IMG/VR virus record: IMGVR_UViG_3300025674_006908
Location: 1 to 39,898 of that record
Strand: one strand, 5' to 3'
Length of the DNA: 39,898 bases
Source of the DNA: a virus
The position numbers were made by a program, and so were the translations under genes. Shown in pieces: positions 8,242 to 17,017 of the stretch. The notes beneath the pieces were generated by a model, which worked only from the letters and a program-made list of their open reading frames with translations, was not told where the DNA came from and searched no databases. How positions within the stretch are numbered: position 1 is the first letter of the stretch; each line of letters opens with the position of its first letter.

Positions 8242-8688
8242 ATGGCAGAAAAGAAAGCAGCAACTATCTTTGACTTTATCAATGGAATTACGCATCAAAA
8301 GAAAGAATGGTCAGAATGGTCAGATCATGATCAAAAACAGTTCTCACCATTTATCGTTAATCGATTCTTATCAATGCGTATGGAACTAACTGAAGTTATC
8401 AATGAGTTACAGCGTTACACAATAGGTTTACTTTCTCCCAAAGATACTTATCGCTTGTATCATGGTCTCCTCCCATCAAACAAGACCTTCGCTAAATACA
8501 TAAAAGGCAAGAAGGAAGATAAGTATGAAAAAGAGTTAGTTTCACAAGTAGCCGAACATTATCAGGTTAGCCTTGCTGAGGCTACGGATTATGTTGATCT
8601 TATGTCAAAGGATAGTTGCTCTTTCCTGCTACAACGTTACGGTTATCAACCAAACGAAATTAAAAAACTAGTAAAAGGAGTGAAATGA
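8242..8688 (+). CDS. 62: Clamp loader small subunit (T4 gp62-like)
   Basis: A 148-residue protein resembling gp62, the non-ATPase subunit that completes the 4:1 clamp loader with gp44. Evidence is the FDFINGITHQKK opening and FIVNRFLSMRMEL segment seen in phage clamp-loader small subunits, the helical C-terminal part with EHYQVSLAEATDYVDLM (cf. KRYQVNTNDAINYKSIL of T4 gp62), and its position two genes after gp44. It is shorter than T4 gp62 (187). Start: ATG two nt after the MazG stop. It overlaps the next gene. Confidence 0.75.
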   Translation: MAEKKAATIFDFINGITHQKKEWSEWSDHDQKQFSPFIVNRFLSMRMELTEVINELQRYTIGLLSPKDTYRLYHGLLPSNKTFAKYIKGKKEDKYEKELVSQVAEHYQVSLAEATDYVDLMSKDSCSFLLQRYGYQPNEIKKLVKGVK

Positions 8689-9035
8689 GCAAATCCAATC
8701 AAAGTGCAATTCAATATTGTGAAGAAACATATCCAGAAATGATGGAAGAATACAAAAGGATTATGTGGGAACAATATGAAACCTTTTGTAAAAAACAAAG
8801 GAATTATGGGCCAGGTAATATTTCAGTAGGTACTGCATTGCAGACTGATGATGATATCAAACTATCACTGACAGGTTTATGGTTCAGAATGAATGATAAA
8901 ATTCAACGACTAAAACAACTAGTAGTACTCGGTCAGCCAGATGAAGTAGGCGAATCAACTCAAGATACTTATGCTGATCTTTCAGTATATGGCATCATTG
9001 CACAACTAGTTCAAAACGGCAAATGGGCCAAGTAA
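8685..9035 (+). CDS. DUF1599 / nucleotide modification associated domain 1 (Nmad1)-like protein
   Basis: A 116-residue helical protein with KQRNYGPGNIS (about 37-47), GLWFRMNDKIQRLKQLV (64-80) and a C-terminal ADLSVYGIIAQLVQNGKW helix. This layout matches the DUF1599 family, named nucleotide modification associated domain 1 because it travels with phage DNA-modification genes. Biochemical activity is unknown. The start is supported by AAAGGAG eight to ten nt upstream, overlapping the end of gp62. Its presence near MazG and the TGT-like cassette strengthens the idea that this phage carries modified nucleotides. Confidence 0.72.
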   Translation: MSKSNQSAIQYCEETYPEMMEEYKRIMWEQYETFCKKQRNYGPGNISVGTALQTDDDIKLSLTGLWFRMNDKIQRLKQLVVLGQPDEVGESTQDTYADLSVYGIIAQLVQNGKWAK

Positions 9036-9038
9036 TTA

Positions 9039-9068
9039 TTTGGATATTTCAAAGTAATTTCTTATAAT
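9039..9068 (+). promoter_or_regulatory. Phage promoter, -35 TTTGGA / -10 TATAAT
   Basis: TTTGGA (9039-9044), 18 nt, TATAAT (9063-9068). The ATG at 9077 is 8 nt after the -10, so the leader would be about 2 nt. The bases after the -35 (TATTTC) closely match those of the promoter at 36451 (TCTTTC). Confidence 0.75.
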
Positions 9069-9076
9069 AAAATAAA

Positions 9077-9712
9077 ATGGCAAACGACATTTATTCGATA
9101 GTTACAGCAGAGTTTGAGACTGCAGATCAAGCAGAGGCATTCGCAAACAAATTTGGCGAGTGCGAACAAATTGATATGGAACTCTACAAATATTTAGGGT
9201 TTGACGACTTTCCAATGAGAGACCAAGCACTTGATCATGGCGGTGCAAAATGGTTTTATCTTAATGATTTGCCAGAGTCATATGACAACAAAGTACATTT
9301 CAGTGTAACATCTGCATGGTATATTCCAAACAATTTATTTGAAAAGATTGCTTTGCAAGAAAAATGTTCAATAACAGGTTATGCTGAAGATGAATATCGT
9401 AATGCATGGACAATCTTTGAGTTCAATCAAGATTTTGATGATCATGAAGTGTATGACTCATTCTTGCGAGAAGATACCGTATCTGACTTCATTACATGGT
9501 GCAAGCATAATACGATAAACTTAGATGAATTGTATGAAGCTGCAGCTGACGCAATGACGTTTGAAGATGACGCCAATGGTGGAGAACTAATTAGAGAGTT
9601 TCTTATTAAAGACCAAGAATGGTCAGAGTCATTCTTTTTTGGTATGCCTGCAGAATTTACATATACATGGGGAGATATGGAAATGATCAGAGAAGAAATA
9701 GAATCAAGATAA
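9077..9712 (+). CDS. Acidic phage protein of unknown function
   Basis: A 211-residue, strongly acidic soluble protein. The segment AKWFYLNDLPESYDNKVHF...SAWYIPNNLFEKIA recalls the ferredoxin-like fold of Api92/YubB-type proteins, but I would not assign that family on this alone. The gene starts a transcription unit with its own nearly leaderless promoter and is followed one nt later by the RecB-like nuclease gene, so the two are probably co-expressed. Confidence 0.8.
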   Translation: MANDIYSIVTAEFETADQAEAFANKFGECEQIDMELYKYLGFDDFPMRDQALDHGGAKWFYLNDLPESYDNKVHFSVTSAWYIPNNLFEKIALQEKCSITGYAEDEYRNAWTIFEFNQDFDDHEVYDSFLREDTVSDFITWCKHNTINLDELYEAAADAMTFEDDANGGELIREFLIKDQEWSESFFFGMPAEFTYTWGDMEMIREEIESR

Positions 9713-9713
9713 T

Positions 9714-10667
9714 ATGCCAGAAGTTCAATATATATCACCATTATTCAAATTAGCAAGACGTGATCCATTTACGGTACCAACACGCATTTCATATTCACAA
9801 TGGTCAATGTATGAGAAATGTCCTAAACAATGGGAACTTGCATACATCAAAAAGTTAGCACCATTCACTCATAGCATTGAAACAACATTTGGTACTGCAT
9901 TTCACGAAACAATGCAAGAATACCTTACGGTATTGCTTACAAAAGGTGTGAAGCAAGCAGATTGGATGAATTTCCGAAATACACTTACAGAAAAGCTCAA
10001 AGCAGAATATGCGAAAGCTGTTGAACAGACAGGAGAGCATTTTTCCAATAAACATGAATTGGGTGAGTATTTAGAAGATGGCGTTGCTATTCTAGAATGG
10101 TTTCAGAAGCGTCGAAGACAATACTTTAGCACGAAGAATACAGAGCTGGTTGGTGTCGAATTAGATTTATGTGTGCCAGCATCAGAAAAAAATGCAAATG
10201 TATTTTGGTACGGATTCATAGATTTAGTAATTAGAAACACTGCAACTAATACCATATCAATCATTGACATTAAAACCAGTCGAATGGGCTGGAATAAATG
10301 GCAAAAGGCAGACAAATTAAAGGCTGCTCAACTCATAGCATACAAGACATACTTTGCAAAGCAATACGGCGTACCAGTAGACAATATTGACATTGAATTC
10401 TTTATAGTTAAAAGAAAGCTTCTTGAAGAGTCAATGTTTCCTCAAAAGCGTATTCAACAGGTAAGGCCGGCATCTGGAAAACCTTCACGAAACAAAGTAC
10501 AAAAACAAATTGATCAGTTTGTTGAAGAATGTTTCCAACCCGATGGTAAAAAAGTTGAAGATCGAAAATACATGGCTGTTGCTGGCAAAGGGGCAAAGAA
10601 TTGCAAATATTGTCCTTTCAAAGAAGACTATGAAAATTGTCCAAAAGAAGATAGGATTCGTGAGTAA
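9714..10667 (+). CDS. PD-(D/E)XK nuclease of the RecB/Cas4 type with Fe-S cluster cysteines
   Basis: A 317-residue exonuclease-type protein. It shows GTAFHETMQEYL (60-71, H64), GFIDLVI (167-173, D170), IIDIKTS (183-189, D185 and K187) and the Q206-x3-Y210 motif of RecB nucleases. C36 (in KCPKQW) together with C297, C300 and C309 near the C-terminus match the four-cysteine Fe-S clamp of Cas4/AddB nucleases. No helicase domain is fused. Likely roles are processing of phage recombination or replication ends, or degradation of host DNA. No cas genes are near, so a CRISPR function is not implied. Confidence 0.9.
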   Translation: MPEVQYISPLFKLARRDPFTVPTRISYSQWSMYEKCPKQWELAYIKKLAPFTHSIETTFGTAFHETMQEYLTVLLTKGVKQADWMNFRNTLTEKLKAEYAKAVEQTGEHFSNKHELGEYLEDGVAILEWFQKRRRQYFSTKNTELVGVELDLCVPASEKNANVFWYGFIDLVIRNTATNTISIIDIKTSRMGWNKWQKADKLKAAQLIAYKTYFAKQYGVPVDNIDIEFFIVKRKLLEESMFPQKRIQQVRPASGKPSRNKVQKQIDQFVEECFQPDGKKVEDRKYMAVAGKGAKNCKYCPFKEDYENCPKEDRIRE

Positions 10668-10680
10668 TTTTCATTATATT
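10651..10680 (+). promoter_or_regulatory. Phage promoter, -35 ATAGGA / -10 TATATT, leaderless
   Basis: ATAGGA (10651-10656), 18 nt, TATATT (10675-10680), then ATAGT and ATG at 10686. The spacing to the start codon is identical to that at 30980 (ATAGT) and equal to those at 2816 and 36486. The -35 lies within the nuclease gene. Confidence 0.68.
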
Positions 10681-10685
10681 ATAGT

Positions 10686-10901
10686 ATGAAGAATATTGAA
10701 AAATTAGGCTTAGTACTAGCTACAATATTGTTAGCAGTATTACTTTCATTGTTATTAGCATGGCCTATTGTATGGCTATGGAATTTTGCAGTAGCTCCAA
10801 CATTTGAGGGTGTACATGAGATTACATTTTGGCAAGCATATTGTTTGAGCTTATTAGTTTCAATACTATTTCGTAGAGAAATCAAAGTAAATAACAAGTA
10901 A
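10686..10901 (+). CDS. Small two-helix membrane protein
   Basis: A 71-residue protein with two hydrophobic segments (about 8-36 and 49-62), joined by APTFEGVHEITFWQAY. Small membrane proteins with this WQAY...SLLVSILF pattern are frequent in T4-like phages; their function is not known to me. It starts five nt after a promoter -10, so translation is probably leaderless. Its stop overlaps the next start (TAATG). Confidence 0.8.
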   Translation: MKNIEKLGLVLATILLAVLLSLLLAWPIVWLWNFAVAPTFEGVHEITFWQAYCLSLLVSILFRREIKVNNK

Positions 10902-11116
10902 TGTATCAGCACAAACACGCATATGTATATGAATATTTAATGAAACGTCATAAGCCCGACAGAGGATATGAACGTTGTTTATATACATTGCTTACTGATA
11001 TTGAAGGTCCTAATAACAAACAAAACAGAGAGATGTTAGAACGAGGATTTCGAATTGGTTATGGTTTCAAACCTAAACACATTCGTTATCGTTATGACGA
11101 CTATCGAAAAAAATGA
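10901..11116 (+). CDS. Small basic protein of unknown function
   Basis: A 71-residue basic protein rich in Tyr, Arg and His (for example YRYDDYRKK at the C-terminus), with no membrane helix. It is coupled at both ends: TAATG with the upstream membrane protein and a 4-nt overlap with the SLOG gene. No family recognised. Confidence 0.75.
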   Translation: MYQHKHAYVYEYLMKRHKPDRGYERCLYTLLTDIEGPNNKQNREMLERGFRIGYGFKPKHIRYRYDDYRKK

Positions 11117-11508
11117 AAATAGCTGTAATTGGTAGCCGAGATTGGCAGAGTAAAAGAAAACTCCAAGATGTGTTGGGTCGTTTAAAACGATTAGACCAGT
11201 CGGTTACTGTATTAGGACAGGGAGGCGCAGAAGGTGCACCGCATATGGTAAAAAAGTATTCATTAGAATTTGGACTTCCTTATGTAGAATACAATGCATC
11301 ATATACAGGTAAAAATATGTATTCTGCTATGCCAGAAGCATATTATGGCAAAAAGTATCATTTTTCACAGCTTCTTCATCGCATGACACTTATTGCAGAT
11401 GCTTGCGATAAGATGATTGTACTTTCTGCAGGTAAATTAGACCCACAACTTGATACAGCAGTTAAACGAGCAAGAAAGAAAAACAAATCGGTTGTTATTC
11501 TCAAATAA
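11113..11508 (+). CDS. SLOG-superfamily (DUF2493/YspA-like) nucleotide-sensor protein
   Basis: A 131-residue Rossmann-like protein with the SLOG signature: MKIAVIGSRDW at the N-terminus, the glycine-rich GGAEGAPHMV (37-46), and a C-terminal ADACDKMIVLSAG segment. SLOG domains bind nucleotides or nucleotide-derived signals, and DUF2493 members are common in phages. A stand-alone copy could sense or process nucleotides. It ends the small operon begun at 10686 and precedes the glycosylation island. Confidence 0.72.
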   Translation: MKIAVIGSRDWQSKRKLQDVLGRLKRLDQSVTVLGQGGAEGAPHMVKKYSLEFGLPYVEYNASYTGKNMYSAMPEAYYGKKYHFSQLLHRMTLIADACDKMIVLSAGKLDPQLDTAVKRARKKNKSVVILK

Positions 11509-11541
11509 TATATTTATATTAAAATAAAGAAAAGGTTACGA

Positions 11542-12993
11542 ATGGCAAAAAAGAAGATTCTGCTTCTGGCAGATGATCTACGGTTACCGTCTGGTATTGG
11601 AACTATTAGTAAAGAGATAGTTTTAAAGACAGTTCACAAATATGATTGGGTTCAAATTGGTGCTGCAATGAAACACCCAGAACAAGGTAAAACGTTTGAT
11701 ATATCACCAGATGTTCAAAAAGAGACTGGTGTACAAGATGCAAGTGTGAAAATTATTCCATGGGATGGTTATGGTGATAGAAATATTTTGTTTCAAGTAA
11801 TTGAAGCAGAAAAACCAGATGCAATATTTCACTTTACAGATCCAAGATATTGGACGTGGTTGTATGCATTAGAACATGAAATAAAAACAAGATATAAACT
11901 TCCATTAATTTATTATTCAATTTGGGATGACTTACCATATCCAATGTGGAATGCTCCTTTTTATGGAAGTTGTGATTTAATTATGGGTATTTCAAAACAA
12001 TCTGATAATATTCATAGAGAAGTATTAGACCAGAATGGTTTTGTTAATATTGATTTAGACACGCACGGAAGACAACCAAATCAAAAAGATTTATGGAATA
12101 CTGTATATACAGCATATGTTCCACACGGTTTAGATGAAAATTATTTTAAACCATTAGAAGAAACGGATAAAACATATCAAGAAATGTTTAAACGTTTAAA
12201 AACAGATAACAATGTTGATTTCATCGTGATGTGGAATAACAGAAATATCAGAAGGAAGCAACCAGGTGATGTTATTTTAGCATTTAAGCATTTTGTTTCT
12301 AAATTACCAGAGTCACAAAAGAAACGAGTTGCGTTATTTATGCATACGCAGATTGTTGATGGAAACGGAACGGATTTGCGAGCTATATCAAAATCAGTAG
12401 CTCCTGAGTGTATAATATTGTTCTCAGAACAAAAAGTTTCCGCACAAGACTTAAATGCAATGTATAATGTAGCAGACGTTGTAGTAAATATTGCATCAAA
12501 TGAAGGTTGGGGACTTAGTAGCACTGAAGCATTACTTGCTGGAACAGTTATTGTTAATAACGTAACGGGCGGATTGCAAGATCAAATGAGATTTGAAGAT
12601 GAACATGGCGAATGGATTACTTTTAACAAAGAGTTTTCAACAAACCATGCAGCAAACTATAAAAAACATGGTGATTGGGCAATACCAGTATTCCCAAGTA
12701 ATCGTTCATTACAAGGTTCTCCAGCTACTCCGTATATTTTTGATGACAGAGTACAATATCAAGATGTTGGAGATGCATTCCATAAGTGGTGGGAACATTC
12801 TGCAGAATATAGAAAAGAATCTGGGTTGAAAGGTAGAGAATTTTGTTTAACTCATGGATTAACTGCAAAGCAAATGGCAGACACTATGATCAAACATATT
12901 GACTTTTTATTAACACAACCAAAAGAGTCTAGACCAAAATATACATTTAATAAAATAGAAACTCCAAGATACGAAAATATAGGTATAGTATAA
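11542..12993 (+). CDS. GT-B glycosyltransferase (group 1-like)
   Basis: A 483-residue GT-B protein. The N-terminal domain begins KKILLLADDLRLPSGIGTI; the donor domain has VMWNNRNIRRKQPGDVILAF, followed by NIASNEGWGLSSTEALLAGT, the E-x7-E-type group 1 motif. It opens the 15-kb glycan island and overlaps the next gene by TAATG. An AGGTTAC element precedes the ATG, as before the clamp gene. Sugar and acceptor are unknown. Confidence 0.88.
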   Translation: MAKKKILLLADDLRLPSGIGTISKEIVLKTVHKYDWVQIGAAMKHPEQGKTFDISPDVQKETGVQDASVKIIPWDGYGDRNILFQVIEAEKPDAIFHFTDPRYWTWLYALEHEIKTRYKLPLIYYSIWDDLPYPMWNAPFYGSCDLIMGISKQSDNIHREVLDQNGFVNIDLDTHGRQPNQKDLWNTVYTAYVPHGLDENYFKPLEETDKTYQEMFKRLKTDNNVDFIVMWNNRNIRRKQPGDVILAFKHFVSKLPESQKKRVALFMHTQIVDGNGTDLRAISKSVAPECIILFSEQKVSAQDLNAMYNVADVVVNIASNEGWGLSSTEALLAGTVIVNNVTGGLQDQMRFEDEHGEWITFNKEFSTNHAANYKKHGDWAIPVFPSNRSLQGSPATPYIFDDRVQYQDVGDAFHKWWEHSAEYRKESGLKGREFCLTHGLTAKQMADTMIKHIDFLLTQPKESRPKYTFNKIETPRYENIGIV

Positions 12994-14279
12994 TGAGAAA
13001 TGTAGTTATAGCATCGCCAATTCAGACACAGTCTGGTTACGGATATCATGCTCGTGAATTTGTAAAAAATATTTTAGAGCAAACACAATCAGAATGGAAT
13101 GTAAAATTATTATCAATGCCATGGGGTATGACACCATTTTCATATCCAGTGCCAGAAGAATGGAAATCAAAATTTACAAAAATTCCAATTCAATCAAATC
13201 CAGATATTTGGATTCAAATTACAGTACCAAATGAATTTCAGCGAGTGGGTCGTTATAATATTGGTGTTACTGCAGGCACGGAAGGAACGGTTTGCCCGCC
13301 AGAGTGGATTGATAAAATTAATGAATTCAATTTAATTATCGTTCCTTCTGAATTTACGAAACAAACATTTTATGAAACTGCAAAACAGACAAATAAAACA
13401 ATTACTACAACAATACGAGTTGTTCCAGAATATTTTGATGAAGAATACTTTGATCGAAGTAACCCATTAATTGAAATAGATGGTATAGATGATATAAAAG
13501 AAGATTTTGCATTTTTATTTGTTGGACATTGGTTGCAAGGTCAAATTGGACAAGACAGAAAAGATATATCTGGTATGATCCATACATTCTTTAATACTTA
13601 TAAAGATACAAAAAATGCACCTGCACTTATAATTAAAACGGGTGGCGCTACATATTCTATAACAGATAGATTTGATATTGATAATAAAGTAGAACAAATT
13701 AAAGAAATGTTTGCTAGACATGAACTTCCGAATATTTACTTATTACATGGTGAATTATCAGATGATGAAATGAATTCATTATATAACCATAAAAAGGTTA
13801 AAGCAATGATATCATTTACAAAAGCCGAAGGATTTGGTCGTCCATTACTTGAATTTGCAACAACGGGAAAGCCAATATTGGCTCCGCATTATTCAGGTCA
13901 AGCAGATTTTCTTAAAAAAGAATTCATATGTGCATTGCCAGGTCGTTTAACACCAATTCATCAATCAGCACAGAATCCATTTTTAATTAAAGAAGCTTCT
14001 TGGTTTACTGTAGATTATAAGTATGCTGGAAACATGATGAAAGAAGTTCAAAAAAATTACAAGAAATGGTTAGAATTAGGTAAGCGTCAAAGATTTTTTG
14101 CAATATCTAATTTTAGTAGCACTGCAGTAAAAGAACATTATAAATCATTAGTTGAATTTGTTACGGAACAAACTAAATCAATTCCAGTTACGCAAGAATT
14201 AAAACTTCCTAAATTGCAAAAAATTGGTGAGAAAAAAGAAACACCTAAAATTCAACTTCCTAAACTTCAAAAAGTATGA
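12993..14279 (+). CDS. GT-B glycosyltransferase (group 1-like) with LPKLQK repeat tail
   Basis: A 428-residue GT-B transferase. The donor half has AFLFVGHWLQGQIGQDRKDI and SFTKAEGFGRPLLEFATTGKP, the group 1 EGFGRPxLE signature. The N-terminal IASPIQTQSGYGYHAREF segment fits the acceptor domain. The C-terminus carries two copies of an LPKLQK-type motif (ELKLPKLQKI and IQLPKLQKV) about 20 residues apart, which looks like a short docking or anchoring tail and is unusual for this family. It is coupled by TAATG upstream and ATGA downstream. Confidence 0.88.
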   Translation: MRNVVIASPIQTQSGYGYHAREFVKNILEQTQSEWNVKLLSMPWGMTPFSYPVPEEWKSKFTKIPIQSNPDIWIQITVPNEFQRVGRYNIGVTAGTEGTVCPPEWIDKINEFNLIIVPSEFTKQTFYETAKQTNKTITTTIRVVPEYFDEEYFDRSNPLIEIDGIDDIKEDFAFLFVGHWLQGQIGQDRKDISGMIHTFFNTYKDTKNAPALIIKTGGATYSITDRFDIDNKVEQIKEMFARHELPNIYLLHGELSDDEMNSLYNHKKVKAMISFTKAEGFGRPLLEFATTGKPILAPHYSGQADFLKKEFICALPGRLTPIHQSAQNPFLIKEASWFTVDYKYAGNMMKEVQKNYKKWLELGKRQRFFAISNFSSTAVKEHYKSLVEFVTEQTKSIPVTQELKLPKLQKIGEKKETPKIQLPKLQKV

Positions 14280-14383
14280 GTACACGAGAAATAGCAGAAA
14301 CTATAGTAGAATTAATTGAATCTACAACTAATACATATGACGCAGTAGAACAAGTAGAAAAATATTTAGAACAATTATCATGA
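14276..14383 (+). CDS. 35-residue acidic small ORF coupled between glycosyltransferases
   Basis: ATG at 14276 overlaps the upstream stop (ATGA), and its own stop overlaps the ATG of the next gene at 14380 (ATGA). The product is a short acidic helix (MSTREIAETIVELIES... ...EKYLEQLS). The perfect double coupling is what identifies it as a gene. It fills what would otherwise be a 100-nt gap in a gapless operon. Function unknown. Confidence 0.6.
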   Translation: MSTREIAETIVELIESTTNTYDAVEQVEKYLEQLS

Positions 14384-15024
14384 AAATTTCGTATGCAATA
14401 CCAGTCTGTAATGAGATCGATGAAATCAAACGATTACTCACATTCTTAATCGAAAATAAAAGAGATGAAGATGAAATTGTAATCTTTTATGATGCAGTTA
14501 ATGGGACAAAAGAAGTTAGAGAATACCTTGTTTCAGTAGACCCAGGAACATCGTATCACCCATTACAAGATTATCCTGTTAGATGGTATAGTTATGATTT
14601 TGATGGCGACTTTTCTAAAATGAAAAATAAATTAACTGAAATGTGTACGGGAGATTACGTATTTCAGATTGATGCAGATGAGATGATAGATGAATACGTT
14701 ATTCGCCTGTTACCTCAAGTTTTAGAACATAACAATGTAGATGTAATAATGGTTCCCAGAATCAATACAGTAGAAGGATTGACTCCAGAACACGTGTCAA
14801 AATGGCGATGGAGATTGGATGAAAATAATTGGGTAAATTTTCCAGATTATCAATGGCGTATTTATCGTAATACAGAGTCAATACGATGGAAAAATCGAGT
14901 ACATGAAGTATTAGATGGATACAAGACATTGAGTCATTTACCAAGAAACCCAGAGTGGTGTTTGAAGCATCATAAAACAATTGATAGACAAGAACGACAA
15001 AATGCATTGTATGATACGCTATGA
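14380..15024 (+). CDS. GT-A glycosyltransferase family 2-like
   Basis: A 214-residue inverting GT2-type transferase. It starts MKISYAIPVCNEIDEIKRLL, typical of the nucleotide-sugar binding strand, and has the metal-binding DxD as QIDADEM (D98, D100). The C-terminal part contains YQWRIYRNTESIRWKNRVHEVL, a segment common in GT2 proteins. It is single-domain and short. It overlaps both neighbours by four nt. Confidence 0.88.
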   Translation: MKISYAIPVCNEIDEIKRLLTFLIENKRDEDEIVIFYDAVNGTKEVREYLVSVDPGTSYHPLQDYPVRWYSYDFDGDFSKMKNKLTEMCTGDYVFQIDADEMIDEYVIRLLPQVLEHNNVDVIMVPRINTVEGLTPEHVSKWRWRLDENNWVNFPDYQWRIYRNTESIRWKNRVHEVLDGYKTLSHLPRNPEWCLKHHKTIDRQERQNALYDTL

Positions 15025-16043
15025 TAAAAATTAAATTATATGAATTAGACAAACACAGAAATGAATGTACATTTCGACCATATCTTTATGCACAAAATGT
15101 TCTTAAAGAAATTGGTATTGAGTTTACTACAGGAGATTCATATGATTTTGCGTGGATTGCACAAGCAAGTTTTTTAAATAAACGAGTATCTTTAGAACAA
15201 TCTGTTACGGATGGATTAGAATATCTCGAAACAATAACTGGAGATTATATGTTAATCGACGGGCAAGATTCTACATCATTGATTGGATCATATGAAGTGC
15301 TTAAAGAATCTAATGCATTGTTATTATTAAAAAGTTCATTACTCAAAGACCGTTCATTATATAAACAAGGATGGAATTTAGGTAGATATTATTGGGGCGA
15401 AGGTGATTATTCATTATCTGATTTTGACGAATATTCAGATCGTATTGTACTTTCCGGAACAAATTGGTTAATGACACATTGGGCAGGTATCAATGTACAA
15501 TGGTATGATGTTAATCGACCAAGAAAATATGATGTATCAGCAATGTTCCAATATCCATCAGTAGAAAGTTTAGAACATGGTTATAAACAAAATGAATTTT
15601 ATGATATAAATCGTAAACAATGTATTGATGTGATCAATAATCTAAAATGTAATGTTGCAAAATTAGAAAATGGTGTTAGGGTATCACAACAAGAATATTA
15701 CGATCGAATGTTCAATTCAAAAATTATTGTAGCACCATATGGTTACGGAGAAATGGCACCTAGAGATTTAGAAGCTGCAATGTTTGGATGCGTATTAATA
15801 AAACCAGATATGAGTTATATTGATACAATACCTAATGTGTTTGAGTCAAATAAAACATATGTTTCTTGTAAACATGATTTTAGTGATTTGGAAGAAAAAA
15901 TAGAAATGATATTGTTAAATTATGAAGATTATTATGAAATGATTAATGCTGCTCGAGCAAAATTTGTTGAGCAGATGAATCCATCTAATTTAGCAGTTCA
16001 TTTACATAAAGTATTTAGTAAATTGAGTATGGTAAAATCATGA
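15021..16043 (+). CDS. Glycosyltransferase-like protein, paralogue of the gene at 23282
   Basis: A 340-residue protein whose C-terminal half has SKIIVAPYGYGEMAPRDLEA and FGCVLIKPDMSYIDT, resembling the donor-binding end of GT-B proteins (Glyco_trans_1_2-like). It is clearly paralogous to the product at 23282-24295: both share a GDYxLxxGxDSTSxxGxYEVxKxSNA segment, the PYGxGExxxRDLE motif and the Y(V/I)xCKxDxSDL segment. The pair marks duplication within the island. Sugar specificity is unknown. Confidence 0.75.
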   Translation: MIKIKLYELDKHRNECTFRPYLYAQNVLKEIGIEFTTGDSYDFAWIAQASFLNKRVSLEQSVTDGLEYLETITGDYMLIDGQDSTSLIGSYEVLKESNALLLLKSSLLKDRSLYKQGWNLGRYYWGEGDYSLSDFDEYSDRIVLSGTNWLMTHWAGINVQWYDVNRPRKYDVSAMFQYPSVESLEHGYKQNEFYDINRKQCIDVINNLKCNVAKLENGVRVSQQEYYDRMFNSKIIVAPYGYGEMAPRDLEAAMFGCVLIKPDMSYIDTIPNVFESNKTYVSCKHDFSDLEEKIEMILLNYEDYYEMINAARAKFVEQMNPSNLAVHLHKVFSKLSMVKS

Positions 16044-17017
16044 AAAATTTTGCATTAATTGTTGATAAAACAAAAGTTAATTCATACAGAGTAATTGATG
16101 GCAAAGCATATAACTTCTTTGATGTCAGTAAATCATACCAATTTCATGGGTCTATAAAAAATAAATGTTTTATGGGCTTTTGGGGATATCCATTCTTGTT
16201 TGAAAACGGATATTTCTTAAATTGGTCTGAACACGAAGTATTACCAGATTTAGACTTAGATTTAATCATGGTTGCTATTGAATCTAATTATGAAAAGTAT
16301 ACAATATCGCAATTACGTAAAAAATATCCAAATGCGGTTATTATAGGAACTATCAAAGAAACATGGAATTGGTCACAACATTGGCCAAAACGATTAGAAG
16401 TATATAATCAATGTGATTATGTTTTTTCATGTATTGATGAACGATATTTTAATAATTCAATTCCTCAAATATTACAATGCACCGTTCCCGTAAAATATAT
16501 ACCACAACCAATTAACATTGAATATTTGTATGATAATTTCTATAAAGAAACTAGATCGGAACAAATATTTTCATATTGGCCGTATTGGAATCAACCAAGA
16601 TGCGGGCAAACAGAACAATTTACAAATTATATTAGTCAAAAATATAATATACCGTTTATACGACCAAAAGGTCATGATGGCGTAACTAAATGGTTGGACT
16701 ATTTAACGTCATGGTCGCAATGTACATTTCATTTTAATTTAGACCCAATTGAGTATTTTCCAGGGCAACAGGCCATGCAGTGTGCAGCATTAGGAATGAT
16801 ACATTTAGGTGGAGTGAATGATGCACATCAAGTTTTATACCCAGAGACTGCAACAATTCACATTCCTACATTGGAAGAAAAATTTGTTGAATTATTAAAT
16901 AATAATGATAAACGAATAGAACATATAACATATGCCTGGAACAAGGCAAATGAATTGTATAGTTACAATGTAGTAAAAAAACAAATTGAACAAGTTTACG
17001 AGGAAATTAAAAAATGA
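16040..17017 (+). CDS. Probable GT-B glycosyltransferase
   Basis: A 325-residue protein, Trp- and Tyr-rich, with no strong named motif. The C-terminal region FHFNLDPIEYFPGQQAMQCAALGMIHLGG... resembles the donor-site loop of GT-B enzymes, where a Gln/Glu-containing segment precedes a conserved small-residue helix. Coupling at both ends (ATGA) inside a glycosyltransferase operon supports the call. It could be a non-catalytic partner. Confidence 0.6.
   Translation: MKNFALIVDKTKVNSYRVIDGKAYNFFDVSKSYQFHGSIKNKCFMGFWGYPFLFENGYFLNWSEHEVLPDLDLDLIMVAIESNYEKYTISQLRKKYPNAVIIGTIKETWNWSQHWPKRLEVYNQCDYVFSCIDERYFNNSIPQILQCTVPVKYIPQPINIEYLYDNFYKETRSEQIFSYWPYWNQPRCGQTEQFTNYISQKYNIPFIRPKGHDGVTKWLDYLTSWSQCTFHFNLDPIEYFPGQQAMQCAALGMIHLGGVNDAHQVLYPETATIHIPTLEEKFVELLNNNDKRIEHITYAWNKANELYSYNVVKKQIEQVYEEIKK

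Noticed and set aside
9714-10667. Cas4 function for the RecB-like nuclease
   Set aside because: Fe-S cysteines and RecB motifs fit Cas4, but there is no CRISPR array or other cas gene in the window, so only a nuclease call is made.
10679-10918. Minus-strand frame opposite the small membrane protein at 10686
   Set aside because: The + strand frame has a matching promoter, a membrane-protein composition and coupling to the next gene; the reverse frame has none.
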